A stretch of DNA of 7,376 nucleotides from Bacteroidales bacterium (GTDB lineage Bacteria > Bacteroidota > Bacteroidia > Bacteroidales > P3), in the NCBI GenBank assembly GCA_031286005.1, contig JAITVC010000058.1:1-7376 (forward strand), in the 5' to 3' direction. Each line of letters begins with the position of its first letter. Position 1 is the first letter of the stretch. A model generated the notes under the pieces. The model did not search any database and was not told the origin of the DNA. It saw only the letters and a list, made by a program, of their open reading frames with translations. Shown here in pieces: positions 1 through 6,368 of this stretch. Position numbers and translations under genes: made by a program.

Positions 1-1
1 A

Positions 2-859
2 AATTCCGAAAAAAATATAGATTTGAATGTCGTGTTTGCAAATTTAAGCACATTGATTATTCGCGAAATTTATTACGGCGGTTGTCAAGCAGTTGCTGGT
101 GGTACCTATCAGAAAGATCAATATATTGAGGTATATAACAATTCTACCCAAACACAATATTTAGACTCTTTAATGGTTGGAGCAATAAATCCATATAATA
201 GTACAACTAACAATTCGTGGGCAGGTAAAGATACTATTGCCGTTCCACCTTTGGGATTATTCATGGTTCCGGGAGATGGAACTACGTATCCTTTGGAACC
301 CGGCGAATCTGCCGTATTTACAATTAATGCAGTTGATCACACCAGTTTGGCAACATCTGCATTAAAATTGAATAAAGCACATTTTGCACTGTATCACACG
401 ATGTTTAAAAATCAGAATGAACCGGATCCATCTGTGACCACAATGGAAAGAGTTGCACCCCATACGCTGGGAACTCCAAATTCGTACACATTGTCGGTAA
501 GTAGTCCTGCTGTTGTGATTTATAGAATTCCAAATCTTCCCAGTTATTTTGCTAATCTCGAGACATGGCAGAAAATAGAACCCGGAAAAGGAGAAAATAG
601 CACCAAGTTTTATCATATTGATAAAAGTTGGATTATTGATGGCGTGGAATGTGTGGCACGGGCTGCAGATGCTGTTAAACGCTTACCGGTTGATGTGGAT
701 GTGTCATACACATTGTTGAGCGAAACGTTTAAAGGAAACTGCGTAACACGGAAAGTTCAAAAAAAATTGCCTTCCGGTCAAAAAATCTATCAAGATACGA
801 ATAATTCGGCAGAAGATTTTATTACGGATGTGCCTGCTAATCCTACATTAAGACCATAA
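2..859 (+). CDS. DUF4876-like protein, 3' part (5' end outside window)
   Basis: Partial gene: the frame is open to the left edge with no stop, so the real start is off-window. The TTG at 23 is not a credible start. About 285 C-terminal residues are visible. I assign it to the Bacteroidetes DUF4876 family from its pattern: IIREIYYGGC near the visible start, then KDQYIEVYNN, a stretch about being placed and 'N-SWAGKD', and near the end KSWIIDGVECVARA followed by KRLPVDVDVSYT. Family members usually carry an N-terminal signal and a carboxypeptidase-regulatory-like beta-sandwich, which would lie to the left and cannot be seen here. No catalytic motif is visible and the biochemical function is unknown. 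The stop is 24 bp before the DUF6850-like barrel gene, which implies co-transcription. From memory, the two families often occur together, near TonB-dependent receptors, so an envelope location is inferred. The family call is fairly confident; the role is not known. Confidence 0.8.
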   Translation, partial: NSEKNIDLNVVFANLSTLIIREIYYGGCQAVAGGTYQKDQYIEVYNNSTQTQYLDSLMVGAINPYNSTTNNSWAGKDTIAVPPLGLFMVPGDGTTYPLEPGESAVFTINAVDHTSLATSALKLNKAHFALYHTMFKNQNEPDPSVTTMERVAPHTLGTPNSYTLSVSSPAVVIYRIPNLPSYFANLETWQKIEPGKGENSTKFYHIDKSWIIDGVECVARAADAVKRLPVDVDVSYTLLSETFKGNCVTRKVQKKLPSGQKIYQDTNNSAEDFITDVPANPTLRP

Positions 860-883
860 GATTAAATTTAAAATATACTGATT

Positions 884-2497
884 ATGTTGCAATACGATAA
901 ATTGAGAATCAAATTTTTTATGGCTTTTTTGGCATGTATGTTGGTTTGCTCGAATGGTTTTACTCAATCCAATGGAGAGCAAGCAAAGGCAAATTTGAGT
1001 TTTGAAAAATTGGACTGGCATAATGCCTATATAAAAAGTGCAAATGCAGCCGGATTAGCTACATTGGATAAAGTTTTTCCCGATTACAATTCGTTTGCTG
1101 AAGCCAATATCAGTTATAAACAAGGGAATGGAGATTTTTGTGGCCCATACGATCCCGCAAAAACTACGGAAATTAGTTTTCATACACAGGCTATTCGAAA
1201 AGTTCAAAAAGCTTTTGTGATGGGTTATTTTACATATAGCTTAGAAAATCGTATTGGTGCGCAATGGAATGGACTTTTTATTCCTGGTTCAAATCCTTTT
1301 TTTATGGCCGATTCTGTAAAAGGCAAATTTCGTTCGGAAACATTTCGTACAGGAATGAAATATGCGCACCCCTTAACCCGAAATCAAATTATTGGCATCA
1401 GTATGGATTATACAACTGCAAAAGGAGCCAAAAACAAAGATTTGCGTAACGAAAATGCCTATATGGATTTTGTGGTTCGTCCATCATGGCTATGGAATCA
1501 AAAAGCGTTAAGTTTGGGGCTGGATGTTGGTTATCACAGAACGTTGGAAGAAATCGAATATCGCAAAATACAGACCAATGAAAATAAAATTTTTTACCAA
1601 TTCAGAGGAAACTGGTTTTATTTGTCTGAGACATTTGCATCCGAGACCGATAATAAGCGAATAAAGACGGATAACGCATTTGATGGGCATTTTCAAATAT
1701 CTTATCAGAGCGATAAATTTTCTATATATAATGAATTTGGTGTAGAAAAATCGGAAGGTAGTCAAAAAAATTCAGCAATCAACAACAAGCAATTTGGAGA
1801 TGTTGAAGCCATGCAGTTTGGAGATCATTTGGTTATTCATTTTCTGAAAAATCATCGCTTGTCGGGATATTACAATCGCAAAGATTTATTAGGCTACCAA
1901 ATCCTTCAGTTGGAAGAAGAAATTTCGCCACAGAATAAAGTTTGGGTAACTTATGATCGTTTTAATGTGTACGTAGCTTCCGAAGAAACTCAAAATGTAG
2001 CTTATTCCTATCTTCAACGGCGCGAAGGGCTGGACATTAGTTGGCAAATCGATCTTGGTGTTTCGATGTTTCAACGAATGCAAAAATATAAAATATATCC
2101 TTACGAATTTGTTCAAGACATCTCAACAACGGAAGTATATTTGGGCTTCAACAAAAATCTGAAATTCGGTAGAACGACATTGGATATTTGTCCTCAGATT
2201 GCTTATGGAACAGGCGATGGCGAGAAAAATAGAAAAGGCTATATGGCAGAAGAAACAACTTTGGAGGAGTCAGAAAATTGGCAACTTCATAGTATGCTTG
2301 ATTTGGAATACAATATGCTAACATGTGATAAATTGCGTACACAAATCAAACTAAAATGCGCCTATGATCTTAGAAAGAGCCATACAAAAATTTATGCTTT
2401 TGTAAATTATGATTTTATTAAACCGATCAATGCGGATGATATTTTTGGACATCAAACTCGAAATTTTCTGACTTTGGGCTTAGGATTTTCCTTTTAA
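884..2497 (+). CDS. DUF6850-like outer-membrane beta-barrel protein
   Basis: Complete gene, 537 residues. The N-terminus (MLQYDKLRIK, then a hydrophobic stretch at about residues 11-24, ending CSNGFTQ-SNG) reads as a signal peptide cleaved near residue 28. The ATG at 884 is preferred over the in-frame ATG at 920 because it supplies the basic n-region (KLRIK). The rest alternates polar and hydrophobic or aromatic residues in short strands rich in Tyr, Phe and Trp, for example MGYFTYSLENRIG, VYASEET-like turns and KIYAFVNYDF. It ends FLTLGLGFSF, with the terminal Phe typical of proteins inserted by the BAM complex. These traits indicate an outer-membrane barrel. Assignment to DUF6850 rests on overall pattern and on the upstream DUF4876 gene. 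There is no TonB box or plug, so it is not a TonB-dependent receptor. Its cargo or partner is unknown. A SusF-, porin- or FadL-like transporter role is possible but unsupported. There is no Shine-Dalgarno sequence; the leader is A/T-rich. Confidence 0.78.
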   Translation: MLQYDKLRIKFFMAFLACMLVCSNGFTQSNGEQAKANLSFEKLDWHNAYIKSANAAGLATLDKVFPDYNSFAEANISYKQGNGDFCGPYDPAKTTEISFHTQAIRKVQKAFVMGYFTYSLENRIGAQWNGLFIPGSNPFFMADSVKGKFRSETFRTGMKYAHPLTRNQIIGISMDYTTAKGAKNKDLRNENAYMDFVVRPSWLWNQKALSLGLDVGYHRTLEEIEYRKIQTNENKIFYQFRGNWFYLSETFASETDNKRIKTDNAFDGHFQISYQSDKFSIYNEFGVEKSEGSQKNSAINNKQFGDVEAMQFGDHLVIHFLKNHRLSGYYNRKDLLGYQILQLEEEISPQNKVWVTYDRFNVYVASEETQNVAYSYLQRREGLDISWQIDLGVSMFQRMQKYKIYPYEFVQDISTTEVYLGFNKNLKFGRTTLDICPQIAYGTGDGEKNRKGYMAEETTLEESENWQLHSMLDLEYNMLTCDKLRTQIKLKCAYDLRKSHTKIYAFVNYDFIKPINADDIFGHQTRNFLTLGLGFSF

Positions 2498-2550
2498 TTT
2501 GGATTTATATTTTTTCAACACTATAAAAATGAACCTAAATACATAATATT

Positions 2551-5500
2551 ATGAAAACAAAAATTAACAAATGGATTGTAGCATCAGCGATGCTGGCAAT
2601 CATGAGCATCGGAACAATGCGTGCTCAATTTTCAGGTGCGGGTAGTGGAACTAAGGCAGATCCGTACCAAATTACATCTGTGAGTGATTTACAGTATATG
2701 GCTACAGATTTGGGTAGCCATTACAAGTTGATGAATGATTTGGATTTAACAGACGTAATTTGGGCTCCTGTTGGAACATTGGCAGCACCTTTCACCGGAA
2801 GTTTTGATGGTGGTGGAAATGTGATTAGAAATTTGATAATAGATGCTCCAATTGGTAGCTATATTGGCTTTTTCGGCTATTTTAAACCGGTTGTCTCAAA
2901 AGATTCGATCAAAGACCTTGGGTTGGATGCCGTTAGTATTTCAGGTCAACAATTTGTTGGCGGTATTACCGGATTTGCGAATGACGGCACTATTTTACGT
3001 TGCTGGGTCAAAGGGACACTTACAGCTTCAGCAATAGGACACACGACAGCAGTTAACTTGGGGGCTATTGCAGGTCAAATAGATGCTTCTGTGATTGAAT
3101 GTTGTTTTGCAATTGCTAACATATCTTGCGGTATTGGAACTTCTGTTGGAGGTTTAGTGGGTAATGTGTCTGCAACTAACAACGTGATTGCAAATTGTTA
3201 TACTGCAGGTAGTGTAACCTCTACGGGTTATTGGGTTGGAGGTGTTGTTGGAAACTGTAATAACACCTCAAATCCGGCACAAATTAGAAATTGTTATAGC
3301 TCTGCTTTTGTTTCTGCAGGAAGTAATATTGGAGCAATTGGCGGAATTGTAGGTAATTTTACGGGAAATTCAACACAGGTACAAAAAAGTGTCGCTTTAA
3401 ACAAGATGGTTTTAGGAGGAGGTTTAAACACTTCTGCCTATGGTGTTGGACGTATAACCGGTCCCGTGGCAGGTAGTAGCACTGGACGTGCCGACAACTA
3501 TGCTTTGGAAACAATGGTAATAGCTTGGAATGGAGCTATTCATCAGGTTAGCGAATTTTCGGCAGATGTTGCTATGGATAAAAAACATGGTGCTAATATT
3601 GCCAGAGGAAGCGTAGCCGGAATAAATTGGTGGGTAAATACTTTGGGCTGGGATAATACCATTTGGATAGCAGGAACAGATCAAACCACGAATGATACAT
3701 GGCTTAAATATCCTGTTTTTAGTTATACGGCCTTAGAAAATCAGTATGTTAATTCGGTTAATGCACCGCGAACATATTATGTGAGAACTGCTGACGACTT
3801 AAAAAATATTGCGAATGATATGACTGGAAATTATGTCCAAATGGCCAATATTGATTTATCAAGCGAGGCCAATTGGACACCGATAGGCAGTTTGACCAAT
3901 CAATTTAAGGGTACTTATGATGGAAATGGTTATAAAATCTCAAATTTAACAATTGATCGTTCAACAGAAAACTTCGTAGGACTATTTGGTTATTACAATC
4001 CAATTAACCATTTCAGCAAAATTAAGAATGTAACTATTGAAAAAGCTACGATAAAAGGAAAAATGTTTGTTGGAGGATTGGTCGGTTATGCACACTTCGT
4101 ATCGTTGGAAAATATCAATATAACGGATCTTGATATTGAAGGTACAGACGAACGTGTTGGCGGTTTGGTTGGTAGTGGAACAGGATTAACAATTTCAAAA
4201 TGTCATGTTGAAGCCACGATGATAAAATCTGCTAAAGGTAGTTTGGGTGGTTTAGCAGGGCAACTACATGGCTCATGTAACATCACAGGTAGTTATGTTG
4301 AAACAATTGATATTATGGGTTCTGCAAATGATGTTGGTGGTTTGGTTGGTACCGTTAATAATTGTAGGATTTTTTCCCAAAATTATGTTCGAGCAACGAA
4401 TATACAGGGAATAGATAACATTGGTGGTATTGTAGGAAACATTAGTCAAGGTCTTCAATCGTTGTCAGATAATGTTGCTATTAATGAAAATCTGACAGGT
4501 ACAGCTACAGCGACCAGTCCAAACCGAATTCTTGGTAAAGGAACAGCAGTTGCGTTATCTAATCTTGCTCTTTCGACCACAATCACTAATAAAACGGGTG
4601 GCGTAACAGCAGATTCTCTAAAAGGAGTGGATGGATTGAGCAAAACATTGGTCGATTTGAACAAGGAAGCGACTTATACAAAGTTGAATTGGGATTTTAA
4701 CAACATTTGGAAAATGGGAACTGATTTTCCGGCATACAAAACCATTGCCGATTTTTTTACTGGAAGCGGAACCAAAGGCGATCCTTACGTTATTACAACA
4801 CCGTATGGAATGAATCAAGTTCGCAATTATTTGACCAGCCATTTCTTGTTGGCAGAAGATTTGGATATGTCGGAATTTGAAAATTGGGTGCCGATAGGCT
4901 TTTATACAATTTCTCCATTAGGACCGGCTTTTTCAGGTAGTTTTAACGGAGGTGGACATACAATTTCCAATTTGATTGTAGATAAGTCAACTCCAGATTC
5001 TTCGCATGTTGCCCTTTTTGGAGGATTCAAACCGGATGTAGCTAATGATACCATTCAAAATTTAGGTATCGTAAATTCAAAATTCATGGGGCTATCTAAT
5101 ACGACTTCTCTAGTGGCAGGAGTTTATGCAGGAACAATTTTCAACTGTTATAGTGAAAATAATAGAGTTATATCAGGAGCGCAGGCAGGAGCTTTGGTAG
5201 GAACTCTACAACTGAGTAAGTTGGAACAAAGTTGGGCAAATGACTCTGTGATTGCAACATCTGGAAATAGTGCTGCTGCTTTAGTTTTAAATGTTCGAGA
5301 TACATCTACAGTATTAAATTGCTATGCTTTAGGTTATGCTGAAGCATTTGGCAATTATGCATCGGGTCTAGCTGGAGGAATTACACAAAATTCAAAAGTA
5401 TTAAATTGCTATTCAGCTGCAACAGTTGTTGGAAAAGGAACGTCAACAGTCGCTAATATAACGGGATTGTCAGGGACTTTTGCAAATGCTACACTATCTA

Positions 5501-6312
5501 ATAGCGTATCTTTGTGTCCATCTCTTACAAGTGCTGGTAACAGTAGCAATCCGGTGAGAATTTCAACAGCAAGTTCAGCTACAGCAAAAGCGAGAAACAA
5601 CTACGGATTAATCTCTACTAAATTGCTCAAAGGAGAAAATGAAATTGCTCTCACTGCAGACTCGTTGAACGGTATAAATGGACAATCTATTACTGATATG
5701 GAAGCTTTGCGCAGAACGACCTATGAGGGTTTGGGCTGGGACTTTGAAAATGTTTGGACTATTGATAAAACGAGATCTGCTTATCCAATCTTTGGTGTTG
5801 GTGGTGGAGATATCCAAGCGGAAAGCGTAACTTTTGATGCAAATGAAATCTCAATTAAGGTGGATTCTTCGAAACAATTAGTTTGGGAAGTTTTGCCAGT
5901 AACAGCTGAGCAAGCAGTAACTTTTATAAGTTTGGATCCTACTATTGCAACGGTGGATAATGATGGCGCTGTAAAAGGTATTGCTGTAGGTACAACGAAA
6001 ATCGTAGTTCATGCTGATTTAGGCCTTACAGATACTGTAGATGTCACGGTAACTTCCAGTTCATCGAAAAATGAAAATATCTATGAAACCGTAGAGTGTA
6101 GCATTATGCCCAATCCGACTAAAGGCGATGTAACCATTACGGTAGACAATGACGTAATGGTTAGACAAATTCATGTTTATACTATTGACAGTCAATTGGT
6201 GTTCTCAACGACAAAAACCAAATTCAATATTGAGAAACTTCAAAACGGCATGTATATCATCCATGTTATTTCCGATAAAGGTAATTTTGTATCAAGAATA
6301 ATAAAATGGTAA
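2551..6312 (+). CDS. T9SS-exported GLUG-repeat beta-helix protein with Big_2 domain
   Basis: Complete gene, 1253 residues. Residues 1-25 form a signal peptide (MKTKINKW, hydrophobic core, ending TMRA before QFSG). Three beta-helix modules follow, at about 27-395, 408-733 and 736-1083. Each opens with a W-P-(V/I)-G then F-(T/K/S)-G-(S/T)-(F/Y)-(D/N)-G-(G/N)-G element (W71, W442, W779), followed by GLUG rungs (GGLVG and variants), and closes with a W-D-x-x-x-W element (W367, W714, W1063). Residues about 1091-1169 match a Big_2 Ig-like domain (DPTIATVDNDGAVKGIAVGT). Residues about 1180-1253 match the T9SS type A sorting domain: MPNPTKGDVTI, a beta-sandwich, then NGMYIIHV and a final KGNFVSRIIKW. 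It should therefore cross the inner membrane by Sec and the outer membrane by T9SS, then be released or anchored to surface lipopolysaccharide. No catalytic residues are apparent. GLUG proteins are generally thought of as surface or adhesive, so an adhesin or matrix-binding role is inference. The start has no Shine-Dalgarno sequence (leader cataatatt). The gene lies 53 bp after the barrel gene with no clear terminator between, so shared transcription is possible. Confidence 0.9.
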   Translation: MKTKINKWIVASAMLAIMSIGTMRAQFSGAGSGTKADPYQITSVSDLQYMATDLGSHYKLMNDLDLTDVIWAPVGTLAAPFTGSFDGGGNVIRNLIIDAPIGSYIGFFGYFKPVVSKDSIKDLGLDAVSISGQQFVGGITGFANDGTILRCWVKGTLTASAIGHTTAVNLGAIAGQIDASVIECCFAIANISCGIGTSVGGLVGNVSATNNVIANCYTAGSVTSTGYWVGGVVGNCNNTSNPAQIRNCYSSAFVSAGSNIGAIGGIVGNFTGNSTQVQKSVALNKMVLGGGLNTSAYGVGRITGPVAGSSTGRADNYALETMVIAWNGAIHQVSEFSADVAMDKKHGANIARGSVAGINWWVNTLGWDNTIWIAGTDQTTNDTWLKYPVFSYTALENQYVNSVNAPRTYYVRTADDLKNIANDMTGNYVQMANIDLSSEANWTPIGSLTNQFKGTYDGNGYKISNLTIDRSTENFVGLFGYYNPINHFSKIKNVTIEKATIKGKMFVGGLVGYAHFVSLENINITDLDIEGTDERVGGLVGSGTGLTISKCHVEATMIKSAKGSLGGLAGQLHGSCNITGSYVETIDIMGSANDVGGLVGTVNNCRIFSQNYVRATNIQGIDNIGGIVGNISQGLQSLSDNVAINENLTGTATATSPNRILGKGTAVALSNLALSTTITNKTGGVTADSLKGVDGLSKTLVDLNKEATYTKLNWDFNNIWKMGTDFPAYKTIADFFTGSGTKGDPYVITTPYGMNQVRNYLTSHFLLAEDLDMSEFENWVPIGFYTISPLGPAFSGSFNGGGHTISNLIVDKSTPDSSHVALFGGFKPDVANDTIQNLGIVNSKFMGLSNTTSLVAGVYAGTIFNCYSENNRVISGAQAGALVGTLQLSKLEQSWANDSVIATSGNSAAALVLNVRDTSTVLNCYALGYAEAFGNYASGLAGGITQNSKVLNCYSAATVVGKGTSTVANITGLSGTFANATLSNSVSLCPSLTSAGNSSNPVRISTASSATAKARNNYGLISTKLLKGENEIALTADSLNGINGQSITDMEALRRTTYEGLGWDFENVWTIDKTRSAYPIFGVGGGDIQAESVTFDANEISIKVDSSKQLVWEVLPVTAEQAVTFISLDPTIATVDNDGAVKGIAVGTTKIVVHADLGLTDTVDVTVTSSSSKNENIYETVECSIMPNPTKGDVTITVDNDVMVRQIHVYTIDSQLVFSTTKTKFNIEKLQNGMYIIHVISDKGNFVSRIIKW
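4066..4440 (+). repeat. Five-rung GLUG array in the middle module (protein residues 506-630)
   Basis: This is the most regular repeat tract of the large exported protein. The GG of the GGLVG-type motif falls at residues 508, 537, 566, 596 and 625, giving spacings of 29, 29, 30 and 29 residues. The motif variants in order are VGGLVG, VGGLVG, LGGLAG, VGGLVG and IGGIVG. Such constant spacing is expected of stacked turns of a right-handed parallel beta-helix. The repeats are conserved mainly at protein level, so this is a domain repeat and not a DNA satellite. Confidence 0.85.
5311..5412 (+). repeat. 15-bp direct repeat spaced one beta-helix rung apart
   Basis: The 15-mer gtattaaattgctat occurs at 5311-5325 and again at 5398-5412. 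It is in frame both times and encodes VLNCY at residues 921-925 and 950-954. The offset is 87 bp, exactly 29 codons, which matches the rung length seen in the middle module. It is seen directly in the sequence and suggests a relatively recent duplication of a single rung, or selection on codons at a structural position. It lies inside the coding region and is not a mobile element. Confidence 0.85.
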
Positions 6313-6317
6313 TCATT

Positions 6318-6347
6318 TGTAGGGGCGCGATATATCGCGCCCCTACA
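6318..6347. repeat. Perfect 30-bp G+C-rich palindrome, REP-like element or bidirectional hairpin
   Basis: The half-site TGTAGGGGCGCGATA is followed at once by its exact reverse complement, with no mismatch and no asymmetric loop. It begins 5 bp after the stop of the GLUG gene and ends 21 bp before the S46 peptidase start. The arms are strongly G+C-rich against an A/T-rich background. No T-run follows on either strand, so it is not a textbook intrinsic terminator, though as RNA it could form a hairpin that stabilises or blocks a 3' end. I recall GTAGGGGCG...CGCCCCTAC palindromes as dispersed repeats in several environmental bacterial genomes. That makes a REP/MITE-like origin plausible, but a genome-wide count is needed to confirm it. 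Confidence 0.75.
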
Positions 6348-6368
6348 TTAATTGAAATAAACAATAAT

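Noticed and set aside
23..25. TTG as the start of the DUF4876-like gene
   Set aside because: The frame is open upstream to the window edge and the sequence after the TTG has no signal peptide. The family is longer, so this is an internal codon.
362..616. Short minus-strand open frames inside the DUF4876-like, barrel and GLUG genes
   Set aside because: They overlap well-supported + strand genes and show no domains, signals or sensible composition. They are explained as antisense shadows.
2498..2550. Possible Bacteroidetes promoter (TATATTTT at 2506-2513, like TAnnTTTG)
   Set aside because: The last consensus base is wrong and no TTTG element sits at the expected distance upstream; the nearest candidate, at 2473-2476, is too far. 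In an A/T-rich gap this match is weak.
4066..4440. CRISPR array or DNA satellite in the regularly spaced repeats
   Set aside because: The periodicity is at protein level (29-30 residues, GGLVG motif) within one intact reading frame. The DNA units are diverged and there are no identical repeats with unique spacers.
6313..6368. Standard Rho-independent terminator for the GLUG gene
   Set aside because: A strong hairpin is present, but no U-tract follows it on either strand. I therefore list it as a palindromic repeat with terminator function only as a possibility.
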